DNA of 64,000 nt, taken from positions 37,461 through 101,460 of the forward strand of contig NZ_AVPU01000010.1 of NCBI RefSeq assembly GCF_000768355.1. Direction: 5' to 3'. The stretch's first letter is position 1; each line of letters opens with the position of its first letter. Shown piece after piece: positions 1-8,717 of this stretch. Origin of the DNA: Lysobacter daejeonensis GH1-9. GTDB taxonomy: Bacteria > Pseudomonadota > Gammaproteobacteria > Xanthomonadales > Xanthomonadaceae. The notes below the pieces were generated by a model, which was not told the origin of the DNA, did no database searches, and saw only the letters and a program-made list of their open reading frames with translations. The translations under genes were made by a program, and so were the position numbers.

Positions 1-818
1 CCGGCGCGCAGTTCGCGGTGATCGGCTACGGCAGCCTCGGTGGCGAGGAACTGGGTTTCGGTTCCGACCTCGACCTGGTGTTCCTCTATGACGCTGCCGC
101 CGACGCGCAGTCCGACGGCGCGCGCCCGCTCGACGCCGCGCGTTGGTTCGCGCGGCTCGCGCAGAAGGTGGTGGCGCTGCTCGGCGCCGTGACAGCTGCC
201 GGCCGCCTGTTCGATGTCGACGTGCGCCTGCGCCCCGACGGCGCCAAGGGCCTGCTGGTCTCAAGTTTGGCCAGCTACACCGACTACCAGCGCGAGCGCG
301 CGTGGACCTGGGAGCATCAGGCGCTGGTGCGCGCCCGTGGCGTGGCAGGTGAGGCCGAACTGCTGGCGCGCTTCGAAGCGGTGCGCGCCGAGACCCTGGC
401 ACGCCCGCGCGACCCCGCCAAGGTGGCCGAGGAGGTGGGCGCGATGCGCCGCCGCATGCGTACCGAGCTGGACCGCACCGATGCCGCGCTGTTCGACCTC
501 AAGCAGGGTGATGGGGCGTTGGTCGATCTGGAGTTCCTGTTGCAGGCCACGGTGCTGGCCCATGCCGGCGCCTGTGCGCCGTTGCTGGCGCCCCGGGACA
601 CGCCGGGACTGATCGACGCGGCGCAGGCCTGTGGCCGGCTGGACGCCAACGAAGCCGCGCGCCTGCAGGCGGCGCATGCCAGCCTGCTGGGGCTGGGACT
701 GGATTGCACGTTGGACCGTCGTCCGCGGCGGGTGCCGTTTGGCGAGGCCGTGGAGGCCGCGCGTACGGTGGTGCGCGACGCGGTGCATGCCAAGGGGCTC
801 GCCTTCGACGCTGGCTGA
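1..818 (+). CDS. glnE: Bifunctional glutamine synthetase adenylyltransferase/deadenylase, C-terminal fragment
   Basis: This is the 3' end of glnE; the reading frame runs in from the window edge (frame at base 3) and about 271 codons are present. The opening GS-(x)[10 protein letters not shown] pattern is the metal-binding nucleotidyltransferase signature of the C-terminal, adenylylating domain (family knowledge: the GlnE family has two nucleotidyltransferase domains joined by a helical linker). The protein modifies glutamine synthetase (GlnA) with AMP in response to PII, so it sets nitrogen assimilation. The rest of the fragment is the helical C-terminal domain. It ends 19 bp from the convergent ELM1-family gene. 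The N-terminal deadenylylase half lies outside the window. Confidence 0.95.
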   Translation, partial: GAQFAVIGYGSLGGEELGFGSDLDLVFLYDAAADAQSDGARPLDAARWFARLAQKVVALLGAVTAAGRLFDVDVRLRPDGAKGLLVSSLASYTDYQRERAWTWEHQALVRARGVAGEAELLARFEAVRAETLARPRDPAKVAEEVGAMRRRMRTELDRTDAALFDLKQGDGALVDLEFLLQATVLAHAGACAPLLAPRDTPGLIDAAQACGRLDANEAARLQAAHASLLGLGLDCTLDRRPRRVPFGEAVEAARTVVRDAVHAKGLAFDAG

Positions 819-837
819 GGCCCGGCGTCGACATCGC

Positions 838-1839
838 TCAGTCCAACGCGAGCCAACCCAGTCGTTGTCGCACTTCGGTGGCAACCCGGGCGGTCTCGCG
901 CAGCGCGGTGGCCGCGAAGGGTTCGGGTTGCGTGGTCAACGGTCGCACCCGGCCCAGCGCCTGCAACTGTTCGACGAACCGCAGCGGCCGTCCCTGCGCC
1001 CGGCCGGCGACGTACACCGGCACGTTGGTCGCCGCGGCTTCCGACAGCATGTTCACCGAGTCCGCCGTGCACACGATCCGGTCGGCCCAGCCCAGCAGGC
1101 CGGGGTAGGGGTTGGGTGGTTCATCGGCGGGAGGCCCCGTCCACAGAACGCCGGGCACCCCTTCGAGCCGGGCCTGCAAGCGCGCGACCGCCGCCGCTGG
1201 CGTGCGCCGCGAGGTGCTGGCCAGCACGCTGCCGCCCTCGCCCCGGACGTAGGCCACCAGTGCGGTCAGCCAACGGTCGAAATCGCCTACGTCGAAGCCG
1301 CCGCCGTGGGTCGCCCCGCCCACCAGTACCGCGGTGCGCGGGCCCGGCAGCGTGCCCAGGTGCGCGAAGTCGCGGCGCGCGGCGGCGAGCCACAGGTCGT
1401 CGACCGGGTGCAGGCTGCCGATCACCGGGATCACGTTGTCGCCGCGCAGGCGGTCATGGCTGGGCGCGATTACCAGGTCCCAGTGCGCCGGGTGCAGGCG
1501 CGGATCGAGGATCTGCACCGCCCGTGCCCCGTGCGCGCGTGCCAACCGGGTCGCCAGCGCGGCCTGCCGGCCACAGCCGATCACCAACGGTGGCGGTTGT
1601 TCCAACGCGGCGGCAAAGGCCGGTCCGAACGCCATGCGCGCGCCGGGCAGTCGGTACGGGGCCATCCAGCGCCAAGGCGTGCGGGCCTGCAGCGTCCACG
1701 TGGCCGTGCCGGCACCCATCGCAGCGGCCAAGGCCTCGGCCTGACGCACATTGCCCGCGGCACCATCAGTCAGTGTCCAGATGGCGGCACGCGCACGTCC
1801 GGGACTCTCGAAACGGCCTGGTTGTTGCACGTTTGTCAT
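838..1839 (-). CDS. Mitochondrial fission ELM1 family protein (DUF1022)
   Basis: About 333 residues. The pattern fits the ELM1/DUF1022 family: an N-terminal [11 protein letters not shown] segment, a central DxxxVxPxHD-like stretch and a C-terminal [16 protein letters not shown] motif, which resembles the nucleotide-sugar-binding half of GT-B folds. Bacterial members are often annotated as nucleoside-diphosphate-sugar epimerase or glycosyltransferase-like; the reaction is not known. I chose the ATG at 1839 because homology-like sequence begins just after it. An in-frame ATG at 1899 and a longer start near 1923 are possible but would run toward the divergent nitroreductase promoter. Convergent with glnE, divergent from the nitroreductase. 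Confidence 0.8.
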   Translation of the reverse strand: MTNVQQPGRFESPGRARAAIWTLTDGAAGNVRQAEALAAAMGAGTATWTLQARTPWRWMAPYRLPGARMAFGPAFAAALEQPPPLVIGCGRQAALATRLARAHGARAVQILDPRLHPAHWDLVIAPSHDRLRGDNVIPVIGSLHPVDDLWLAAARRDFAHLGTLPGPRTAVLVGGATHGGGFDVGDFDRWLTALVAYVRGEGGSVLASTSRRTPAAAVARLQARLEGVPGVLWTGPPADEPPNPYPGLLGWADRIVCTADSVNMLSEAAATNVPVYVAGRAQGRPLRFVEQLQALGRVRPLTTQPEPFAATALRETARVATEVRQRLGWLALD

Positions 1840-1937
1840 CAATCCGTTCCGAGAAGCGTCACTGTATCGCTGCACGCGAGACTCTACACTTTCCGCCATC
1901 GGTCGCGTCACCCGGCGCGGCACCCACGGAGTTACTG

Positions 1938-2528
1938 ATGTCCCGGACCCTGCCCACCGCGTCGCTCGAGCAACTGTTCACCACCGCCCGCACCCACAAC
2001 GAGCTGGGCGGCGAAGTGAGCGACGACACCCTGCGCCAGCTGTACGAACTGGCCAAGTGGGGCCCGACCAGCGCCAACTCCTCGCCGGCGCGCTTCGTCT
2101 TCCTGAAGTCCGCCGAGGCCAAGGCCAAGCTCGGCCCGGCCCTGGATGAAGGTAACTACGCCAAGACCATAGCCGCGCCGGTCACTGTGATCGTCGGCTA
2201 CGACCTGGCCTTCTTCGAGAAGCTGCCGTACCTGTTCCCGCACACCGACGCCAAGGGCTGGTTCGACACCAAGCCCGACGAGGTGCTGGAGACCATCTGC
2301 CTGCGCAATGGCAGCCTGCAGGGCGCCTACCTGATCCTCGCCGCACGCGCGCTGGGGTTGGACTGCGGCCCGATGTCCGGTTTCGACAACGCCAAGGTCG
2401 ACGCGGCGTTCTTCGCCGGCACCCGGATCAAGTCCAACTTCCTGGTCAACCTCGGGTATGGCGATGCGACCAAGCTGTTCCCGCGTTCGCCGCGCCTGCC
2501 GTTCGACGAGGCCGCGCAGATCCTCTGA
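1938..2528 (+). CDS. Nitroreductase family protein, RutE/HadB-like
   Basis: 196 residues, the usual length of the RutE/malonic semialdehyde reductase-like branch of the nitroreductase (FMN) family. Residues about 30-50 carry the [16 protein letters not shown] motif, where this subfamily binds FMN, and the C-terminal LGYGD segment is also typical. Such enzymes reduce nitro compounds, quinones or small aldehydes with NAD(P)H. No rut pyrimidine-degradation genes are nearby, so a rutE name would be unsafe. Start ATG at 1938 is supported by a GGAG at about 1928-1931. It is divergent from the ELM1 gene. Confidence 0.88.
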   Translation: MSRTLPTASLEQLFTTARTHNELGGEVSDDTLRQLYELAKWGPTSANSSPARFVFLKSAEAKAKLGPALDEGNYAKTIAAPVTVIVGYDLAFFEKLPYLFPHTDAKGWFDTKPDEVLETICLRNGSLQGAYLILAARALGLDCGPMSGFDNAKVDAAFFAGTRIKSNFLVNLGYGDATKLFPRSPRLPFDEAAQIL

Positions 2529-2692
2529 CCCCCCTCGGTGGCGCTTTGCCCGTCGCGACCGCGCCATCGCCCCCGCCCCGGCTGGCCCGTGCCGCTGCCC
2601 CTGACTTGGTCCGGGGATGGCGAACCAAGGCCCCCAGCCGTCGAATCATCCCCCCACCCCCGATCCCACCACCCGCCCGGAGCCCCACCCCC

Positions 2693-3313
2693 ATGTTCAA
2701 GCGCCTTGTCCTTGCCACCGCCCTCTTCGCCGCCAGCGCCGCCGCTTTCGCCGCGCCCGTCAGCTACAAGATGGACCCCAACCACACCGACGTGACCGCC
2801 AGCTGGAGCCACTTCGGCTTCTCCAACCCGATCGCGCATTTCGGCCAGGTCGACGGCACCATCGTGTATGACGCCGACAACGTCGGGCAGTCCTCGGTCA
2901 ACGTCACCATCCCGATGGCCGGCCTGAACTCGCACGTCGGCGCGTTCGACGAGCACCTGCGCAGCGCCGATTTCTTCGACGCCGCCAAGTACCCGGCCAT
3001 CACCTTCAAGAGCACCAAGGTCGAGGCCGCCGGCGACGGCAAGCTGCGTGTGTTCGGCGACCTGACCATCAAGGAATCCACCAAGCCGGTGGTGCTGGAC
3101 GTGACCATCAACAAGATCGGCGAGCAGCCGATGGCGAAGAAGCTGGCCGCCGGCTTCGATGCCACCACCACCATCAAGCGCACCGATTTCGGCGTCGGCC
3201 TGTATGCCCCCAACGTCAGCGACGCGGTGACCATCCGCATCACCACCGAGGCGCTGGGCCCGAAGGTCGAAGCCGCCGCGCCGGCTGCCAAGGGCAAGGC
3301 CAAGCGCAAGTAA
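2693..3313 (+). CDS. YceI family secreted lipid-binding-like protein
   Basis: 206 residues. The first 20 residues form a clear Sec signal peptide ending in AFA. The mature part begins with YKMDPNHTDVTASWSHFGFSNP, matching the YceI/TT1927b lipocalin-like beta-barrel family, which binds polyprenyl-type lipids in the periplasm. The conserved HLRSADFFDAAKYPAITF block lies at about residues 85-105. The C-terminus has an Ala/Lys-rich tail (AAKGKAKRK). Its substrate cannot be told from sequence. The upstream 160 bases (2529-2692) are proline-codon-rich, hold no better start, and show no clear promoter. Confidence 0.9.
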   Translation: MFKRLVLATALFAASAAAFAAPVSYKMDPNHTDVTASWSHFGFSNPIAHFGQVDGTIVYDADNVGQSSVNVTIPMAGLNSHVGAFDEHLRSADFFDAAKYPAITFKSTKVEAAGDGKLRVFGDLTIKESTKPVVLDVTINKIGEQPMAKKLAAGFDATTTIKRTDFGVGLYAPNVSDAVTIRITTEALGPKVEAAAPAAKGKAKRK

Positions 3314-3325
3314 TCCGCCGCGCGA

Positions 3326-3354
3326 ATGATCATCTAAACTGCACGGATGATCAT
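3326..3354. promoter_or_regulatory. Paired ATGATCAT palindromes at the pirin start
   Basis: The perfect 8-bp palindrome ATGATCAT occurs at 3326-3333 and again at 3347-3354, exactly 21 bp apart, with the following C also repeated. The second copy contains the pirin start codon. Two identical sites two helical turns apart resemble a pair of half-operators on one face of DNA, but no known regulator site is recognised and chance cannot be excluded. Confidence 0.3.
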
Positions 3355-4057
3355 CGAACGCCCATCCTCGGCCCGCGGCCACGTGCGCACGGGCTGGCTC
3401 GAGAGCCGGCACACGTTCTCGTTCGGCCACTACTACGACAAGGCCTGGATGGGCTTCGGCCCGCTGCGGGTGATCAACGAAGACCGCGTCGCCCCCGGCG
3501 CGGGCTTCCCGCCGCACCGTCACGCCAACATGGAAATCCTCAGCTACGTGCTCGAGGGCGGTCTGTCGCACCAGGACAGCAGCGGCGGCGGTGGCGTGAT
3601 CAGGCCGGGCGAGCTGCAGTGGATGAGCGCCGGCCACGGCGTGGAGCACAGTGAGTTCAATGCGTCGCAGGACGCGCCGGTGCATTTCCTGCAGATCTGG
3701 ATCCAGCCCGACCGGGTGAATGCCGCGCCCACCTATGCGCAGCAGGCCTTCGAGCCGGCCGACCGTCATGGCGCCTGGGCCACGCTGGCCTCCGCGGACG
3801 GACGCGCGGGCGGCCTGCCGATCCGTCAGGACGCGCGCGTGCTGGGCACGCTGTTGGCCGCGGACGAAGTCGTGGACTACGCGCTCGATGCTGGCCGCCT
3901 GTACTGGCTGCACGTCGTCAGCGGAGAGATCGAGGCCAATGGCCGCCCACTGACCGCCGGGGACGCGCTGGGCTTTGCCGACGAAGCCGGCCGCCTGCAA
4001 CTGACCGGCCGCGGAACCGGCCGCGCCGACGTGTTGCTGTTCGATCTGCCGCACTGA
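3347..4057 (+). CDS. Pirin family protein (cupin, quercetin dioxygenase-like)
   Basis: 236 residues, close to the bacterial pirin/YhhW length. The N-terminal cupin carries PPHRHANMEILSYVLEG, with the HxH and the M-E step, then GHGVEHSE; together these supply the three His and one Glu that bind iron in pirins. The C-terminal cupin half is degenerate, as usual. Bacterial pirins act as quercetin 2,3-dioxygenases in vitro or as redox-sensing cofactors, and the natural role is uncertain. It follows the YceI gene by 33 bp and could be cotranscribed or driven from the short AT-richer gap (TAAACT at 3335-3340). Confidence 0.88.
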   Translation: MIIERPSSARGHVRTGWLESRHTFSFGHYYDKAWMGFGPLRVINEDRVAPGAGFPPHRHANMEILSYVLEGGLSHQDSSGGGGVIRPGELQWMSAGHGVEHSEFNASQDAPVHFLQIWIQPDRVNAAPTYAQQAFEPADRHGAWATLASADGRAGGLPIRQDARVLGTLLAADEVVDYALDAGRLYWLHVVSGEIEANGRPLTAGDALGFADEAGRLQLTGRGTGRADVLLFDLPH

Positions 4058-4132
4058 GCCCTTTCCAGCGGTCGCCCGGCGTCGGCCACTGGTAAACTGC
4101 GATTCCAAGCCGCACTGCTTCCACCTACCGCC

Positions 4133-4330
4133 ATGACCGCAGCCAACGCCCATCCCACCCAGGCCAATGCCGAGCAGCGCTATGTCGTGCACCGCAGCGA
4201 CCTGCCGTTGAGCTGCCCGCTGCCCTCGATGGCACTGTGGAACTCGCACCCGCGTGTGTACCTGCCGATCGAAGCCGAGCGCGAGTGCCAGTGCCCGTAC
4301 TGCGGCGCGCACTACGTGCTGGAAGACTGA
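4133..4330 (+). CDS. Small zinc-finger protein (zf-CHCC family)
   Basis: 65 residues. The C-terminal half reads HPRVYLPIE then ECQCPYCGAHY, which gives the His and three Cys of the zf-CHCC family, related to mitochondrial complex I subunit NDUFS6. The bacterial role is unknown; it is a common small gene in Xanthomonadaceae. An AT-richer GGTAAACT at about 4091-4098 may be its -10 element. It is 27 bp upstream of the GT4 gene. Confidence 0.85.
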   Translation: MTAANAHPTQANAEQRYVVHRSDLPLSCPLPSMALWNSHPRVYLPIEAERECQCPYCGAHYVLED

Positions 4331-4357
4331 GCCCCGGCCCGCACGCCGCGACGACGC

Positions 4358-5473
4358 GTGTCCGCGCGCCTGACCGTCGTGCAGTTGCTGCCCGCGCTGG
4401 AGTCCGGCGGGGTGGAGCGTTCCACGCTTGAGATCGCCCAAGCGCTGGTTGCGGCAGGCCACCGCGCCATCGTCGTGTCCGCGGGTGGACGGCTGGTGCC
4501 GCGCCTGCGGGACAGTGGTGCCGAGCATGTGGCGTTGGATATCGGCCGCAAATCCCTGTTGACCCTGCGCCACGTGCGTACCCTGCGCGCCCTGCTGCAG
4601 CGCGAACGCGTGGACATCGTGCATGCGCGATCGCGCTTGCCGGCTTGGATCGGTTGGCTGGCGTTGCGCGGTCTGCCGGCCCAGTCGCGACCGCATTGGG
4701 TCACCACCGTGCATGGCCTCAACTCGCCATCGCGCTACAGCGCCGTGATGGCGAGCGGCGAACGCGTGATCTGCGTGTCCGACACGGTGCGCGAATACGT
4801 GCTGCGCCATTATCCCGACACTCCTCGCGGGCACCTGCGGGTGATTCCGCGCGGCATTGATCCGAGGGCGTTTGCACGCGTGCCGGGAGTGGACGCCCAG
4901 GCCCGCGCCTGGGCGGGTGCCCAGCACCCTGCGCTGCGCGGAGAGGCTCCGGTGCTGCTGCTGCCGGGACGCGGTACCCGTCTCAAGGGCCACGGCGATG
5001 CACTGACCTTGCTGGCTGACTTGAAGGCGGCCGGATGCGAGGCGTGCCTGTGGCTGCCCGGCGCGCGCGAAGCGGGCCGTGAGGCCTACATCGCCGAGCT
5101 GGAAGCCGAGGCGGCGGGTTTGGGCGTGGCCGACCGCGTGGCCTTCACCCCGCCCACCGATGCCATCGCCCGCGCCTATGCGGCCAGCGCGCTGGTGCTA
5201 CAGCTTTCGCGCAAGCCGGAGGCGTTTGGCCGCACGGTGGTCGAGGCGTTGGGCGTGGGGCGGCCCGTGCTGGGCTGGGCCCACGGCGGCGTGGGCGAGC
5301 TGCTGCGCACGCTGCAGCCCGAAGGCGCAGTGCCTCCGTTCGAGCGCGATGCGCTGCGGGCCACCGCGCAGCGCCTGCTCACCCATCCGCCTTCGCCACC
5401 CGTTACGATGCCGCACACCTTGCTTGCGATGCAGGAGGCCACGCTTGCCGTCTACGCCGAACTTGTCCACTGA
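4358..5473 (+). CDS. Glycosyltransferase family 4 (LPS core/capsule type)
   Basis: 371 residues with a GT-B layout: an N-terminal acceptor domain opening VVQLLPALESGGVERSTLEIA, the GGVER motif typical of GT4, and a C-terminal nucleotide-sugar domain with the KPEAFGRTVVEALGVGRPVLGWAHGGVGE block, which holds the E-x7-E donor-binding pattern. It uses a GTG start at 4358; no earlier ATG fits. The neighbours are an O-antigen ligase-like gene, a GT9 enzyme, a lipid A acyltransferase and WaaA, so LPS core assembly is the likely role. Sugar and linkage are unknown. It overlaps the next gene by 29 bp. Confidence 0.85.
   Translation: MSARLTVVQLLPALESGGVERSTLEIAQALVAAGHRAIVVSAGGRLVPRLRDSGAEHVALDIGRKSLLTLRHVRTLRALLQRERVDIVHARSRLPAWIGWLALRGLPAQSRPHWVTTVHGLNSPSRYSAVMASGERVICVSDTVREYVLRHYPDTPRGHLRVIPRGIDPRAFARVPGVDAQARAWAGAQHPALRGEAPVLLLPGRGTRLKGHGDALTLLADLKAAGCEACLWLPGAREAGREAYIAELEAEAAGLGVADRVAFTPPTDAIARAYAASALVLQLSRKPEAFGRTVVEALGVGRPVLGWAHGGVGELLRTLQPEGAVPPFERDALRATAQRLLTHPPSPPVTMPHTLLAMQEATLAVYAELVH
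5433..5438 (+). promoter_or_regulatory. Strong Shine-Dalgarno site fixing a TTG start
   Basis: AGGAGG lies inside the end of the GT4 gene, exactly 6 nt before a TTG at 5445 that is in frame with the ligase-like protein. No ATG occurs in that frame near the start, and the next candidate (GTG at about 5489) has no such site. The site therefore supports the TTG start and translational coupling to the upstream gene. Confidence 0.7.
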
Positions 5474-6812
5474 CCCGGGCCGGGTACCGGTCGCCAGCGT
5501 GCCCCCGCAACCGGTGCAGGGTTGGCGCTGGGCCCCGGCCTGGATCCTCGCGCATGTGGCGCTGTGGCCTGCCCCCGGCTATGCCGAGGCGGTGCTGGCC
5601 CTGGGTGCGCTGGTGGCGATGGCCAAGCTGCTGCTGTCACGCTTCCGCGGCGGCGACCAGTTGTTGAGCCATCAGGCGTGGGCGCTGACCAGCGTACTGT
5701 TCTTCGCCTACTGGCTGCCGGAGCTGGTGTCGGCGTTTGATGCAGTCGATCGCGCACACGCCTTTACCCAGACGGCTGAAGACCTGCGCTACCTCCCATT
5801 CCTGTGGCTGGCGGCGTCGGCCGTGGCCAACGAGCGCGGACGACGGGTGACCTTCGGTGGACTGGGGGTCATCCTTGCCGTCTGGGTGATGGACGCACTG
5901 CTGCAGGCGATGACGGGCACCAGTCCCTTGTTCTTCGGCATCGATGCAATCAAGCACGCGATCAGCGGGCATGGCATGTGCAGTGCCGCCGAGGTGGCAG
6001 CGTTGGACCGCCTCAGTGGCGTGCTCGGCCCGTGCAACCTCAAGCTGGGTGTTGTGGTGGCCAGCCTGTCGCCCTTCCTGCTGTATGCAGCGGCCAGCCG
6101 CTTGGGCGTGGCGGGCTGGGTCGTTTCGGTCGTGCTGGTTGGCCTGGTGGTGATGCTTGCGGGCGCGCGTGCCGCCTGGCTGACCTTTGCGCTGGTGCTG
6201 GTGTGCTCGGGTTGGCGGTTGCTGGGCTGGAAGAAGCTGGCACTGACCCTGGCATTTGGTGCAGTCGCGCTGGTCGCACTCGGCATCGCTTCGCCGCACG
6301 TGCGCGAGCGGATGGCGCGCACCGCGCATGCGTGGAGCGCGGATGAGGCCGGGGTGGACCAGGCCTTGTCGGGCCGGGCCCGGATATGGTCCGCGGCGGC
6401 GTGCATGGCGCGCGAGCATCCGTTCAACGGGGTTGGCGCGCGCGGATTCCGTGACGCATTCCCGGGGTGCGATGCGGACCGCGGCAAGCTGGCTGCATGG
6501 GGCACGGGCCCCGCGTTCCACGCCCACCAGATCGTGTTGGAGATTCTCAGCGAGACGGGGGCTTTTGGCCTGCTGATGTGGTTGGCAGGCGCGGCAATGG
6601 CGTGGCGGGCGTGGCGATTCTCACCCGCGGCCGCGCGCGAGCGGGCGCGCCCCGCAATGCTGGCGTTGGGGGTGACGGTATTCCCGTTGAACACCCACCT
6701 GGCGTTCTACTCCACCTTCTGGGGCGGTTTCACGTTGCTGTTGGCGGCGCTTTACGCCGGTAGTTTGCTGGCCAACTCGGCGGACGCTCCCGTCGTCGCC
6801 AGCGACAACTGA
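5445..6812 (+). CDS. O-antigen ligase / Wzy-like polytopic membrane protein
   Basis: About 455 residues from a TTG start backed by a perfect AGGAGG. It has about ten hydrophobic segments. A long periplasmic loop near the C-terminus contains SGRARIWSAAACMAREHPFNGVGARGF followed by an FHAHQIVLEILSETGAFGLL segment; the R-x-W, G-x-G and H-x-H/E pattern is typical of the Wzy_C/O-antigen ligase family. Such proteins join O-antigen or other glycans to lipid A-core, or polymerise them. The GT neighbours support an LPS role. Ligase and polymerase cannot be told apart here. Its 3' end overlaps the convergent GT9 gene by 61 bp. Confidence 0.8.
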   Translation: MPSTPNLSTDPGRVPVASVPPQPVQGWRWAPAWILAHVALWPAPGYAEAVLALGALVAMAKLLLSRFRGGDQLLSHQAWALTSVLFFAYWLPELVSAFDAVDRAHAFTQTAEDLRYLPFLWLAASAVANERGRRVTFGGLGVILAVWVMDALLQAMTGTSPLFFGIDAIKHAISGHGMCSAAEVAALDRLSGVLGPCNLKLGVVVASLSPFLLYAAASRLGVAGWVVSVVLVGLVVMLAGARAAWLTFALVLVCSGWRLLGWKKLALTLAFGAVALVALGIASPHVRERMARTAHAWSADEAGVDQALSGRARIWSAAACMAREHPFNGVGARGFRDAFPGCDADRGKLAAWGTGPAFHAHQIVLEILSETGAFGLLMWLAGAAMAWRAWRFSPAAARERARPAMLALGVTVFPLNTHLAFYSTFWGGFTLLLAALYAGSLLANSADAPVVASDN

Positions 6813-7717
6813 CGCAACGCTGCTTCGACGACGGCTTCGGCCGGGAGCGAGGCTAGTGGACTGGCGGTAAGGCAAATTGCATCGCGCGTCTCGACGCCGG
6901 TGGTGAGGCGCGCGGGGCTGCCACTATCGAACAACACCACGCAGCGGGTGCCCAGGCATGCCGCCAGATGCGTGGGGCCGCTGTCGTTGCCGATCACCAC
7001 GGAGGCGGCTTCAAGCACGCCGGCAAGTTCATGCAGGTTCAGGACCCTGCCTTGGGTCCGCAACACCGTGCCCGCAAACCCTTCGCCCAGGTCGGGTTCA
7101 TCAATGCCGGGAATGGTGATCACGTTGAGCCCGTGCGCGGACAGCAACTGGGAGCAGCGCGCGTAGTCCGGCCAGCGCTTGTGGGGATTCCTTGCCGATG
7201 AGCCGGGCAGCAGCACGACGAACGGCGCGTGGATGTCCACTTCGCACAGGAGGGGGCCGACGTCGTCGGCGATCCAGCCCGGCGAGGGGCGCTCGGCATG
7301 GGCCGCGGTGACGCCGGCCGCGGCAAGTTGCGCGGCGTGGCGGGTCGCCACGGCCCGTGCCTTTGGCGTGTCGGGTGGCTCCTGGGACCATGTTGCGCCC
7401 GGTGGCGACATCCAGCGGCGGTAGAACCGCGTGCGTCGTGAGTTCTGCAGGTCGTAGACATGCTTGAAGCTGCCCGCGGCCAGACGCCGGCGAAGCTCAA
7501 GCATGCGATCCAGCCGCCACCGCGGCGCATTGTCGTCCGCGATCACCGCGTCGACCCACGGGCAGCGTTGCATCAGCGCGGCCGATCCTCGGCGGGTCAG
7601 AAGCGTGATGTGCGCGCCCGGATGCCACGCGCGGATGTCCTGCAGCGCGCCGTCGGCGAACACGATGTCACCCAGCGCCCCGAGCTTGATCACCAGAACG
7701 TTGTCGCGCTCTTCCAT
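6752..7717 (-). CDS. Glycosyltransferase family 9 (heptosyltransferase-like)
   Basis: 321 residues. It opens with NVLVIKLGALGDIVFADGALQDIRAWHP, the GT9 N-terminal motif (IKxGALGDI), and has the C-terminal VIGNDSGPTHLAACLGTRCVVLF motif that binds the nucleotide-sugar donor in heptosyltransferases. It probably transfers a heptose or related sugar to the LPS inner core. It is transcribed after the acyltransferase gene (9 bp gap) and overlaps the convergent ligase-like gene tail to tail. Confidence 0.85.
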   Translation of the reverse strand: MEERDNVLVIKLGALGDIVFADGALQDIRAWHPGAHITLLTRRGSAALMQRCPWVDAVIADDNAPRWRLDRMLELRRRLAAGSFKHVYDLQNSRRTRFYRRWMSPPGATWSQEPPDTPKARAVATRHAAQLAAAGVTAAHAERPSPGWIADDVGPLLCEVDIHAPFVVLLPGSSARNPHKRWPDYARCSQLLSAHGLNVITIPGIDEPDLGEGFAGTVLRTQGRVLNLHELAGVLEAASVVIGNDSGPTHLAACLGTRCVVLFDSGSPARLTTGVETRDAICLTASPLASLPAEAVVEAALRQLSLATTGASAELASKLPA

Positions 7718-7726
7718 CCCCGTGTC

Positions 7727-8641
7727 TCACTGGTAAGGCGAGCGGCCGTCCGGCTGGCGCTTGAAGCGGCGATGGATCCACAGATACTGCTCGGGCGCGC
7801 GCCGCGCCATCGCTTCGATCGCCGCCATCACCCGTGCGGTGTCGGCGGTGGCATCGCTCGACGGGAACCCATCGAACACCGGCGACAGCCGCAGGGTGTA
7901 GCCGCCATCGGCGCGGCGCTCGTGGCCGTAGGCGATCACCGCCGCGCCGGACAGGCGCGCCAGCTGGTGCGTAGAGGTCAGGCTGTGCGCGGGGCGGCCA
8001 AAGAACGGCACGTACACCGCGTCGCCGCGACTGGGGTCCTGGTCGGGCGCGTACCACAGCAACCCACCCTGCTTGAGGTGCTTCACCACCGGCCGCAATT
8101 CCGACTTGGTGAACATCGCCGCGGCATAGCGCAGGCGGCCACGCTTGACCGCCCACTCCATTGCCGGCTCGGCATGCGGCCGGTACATGCCCGCGAGTGG
8201 CACGAAGTCGCACATCAGCCGGCCGCACACTTCCAGCGTGGTGAAGTGTCCCGACACGACGATCACGCCTCGGCCGGCGGCATGCGCCTGCTGGATGTGC
8301 TCCAGGCCCTCCACCACCAGCCCGCGGCGCAACGGCGCCACCGACCCCCACCACGCGCGCGCGAACTCGAACACGCCGATGCCGAGCGCGGCGAAGTGGC
8401 GACGCAGCAGCGCATCGCGCGCGCCCTGGTCGAGTTCGGGGAAGCACAGCGCGATGTTGCGCTCGGCGATGCGGCGTCGCGAAGGCAGGGCCAGGCGCAG
8501 CATGTGGCCCATCCCACGACCGATGGCGCGCTGCAGCGGCCACGGAATGCGCGCCAGTGCGGCCAGCGTGCCGATGCCCAGCCAGGTCGGCCAGTGGCGG
8601 GGCGCAAGGGGCGGCGAGGGCATCGCGGGCGGCGTGGGCAT
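7727..8641 (-). CDS. Lysophospholipid/lauroyl acyltransferase, LpxL/HtrB family
   Basis: 304 residues. The catalytic H-x4-E/D motif appears as GHFTTLEV, and MYRPHAEPAMEWAVKRGR and the late WIHRRFK motif are standard for late acyltransferases of lipid A. The N-terminus has one amphipathic membrane-anchor-like segment. It adds a secondary acyl chain to Kdo2-lipid IVA or a related acceptor at the inner membrane. It is divergent from waaA, which makes the Kdo-bearing acceptor; the start codons are 76 bp apart. The L/M/P subtype cannot be settled from sequence alone. Confidence 0.87.
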   Translation of the reverse strand: MPTPPAMPSPPLAPRHWPTWLGIGTLAALARIPWPLQRAIGRGMGHMLRLALPSRRRIAERNIALCFPELDQGARDALLRRHFAALGIGVFEFARAWWGSVAPLRRGLVVEGLEHIQQAHAAGRGVIVVSGHFTTLEVCGRLMCDFVPLAGMYRPHAEPAMEWAVKRGRLRYAAAMFTKSELRPVVKHLKQGGLLWYAPDQDPSRGDAVYVPFFGRPAHSLTSTHQLARLSGAAVIAYGHERRADGGYTLRLSPVFDGFPSSDATADTARVMAAIEAMARRAPEQYLWIHRRFKRQPDGRSPYQ

Positions 8642-8717
8642 CGGACGATTCTACCGTCGCGATGCGGGTGATGCCGGTGTCGCACCACGGCGGGGCCGGC
8701 TTCGCTATCCTTTCGCG

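Noticed and set aside
3335..3340. TAAACT as a firm pirin promoter.
   Set aside because: It is only 7 bp from the start codon and has no -35 partner; mentioned in the gene entry only.
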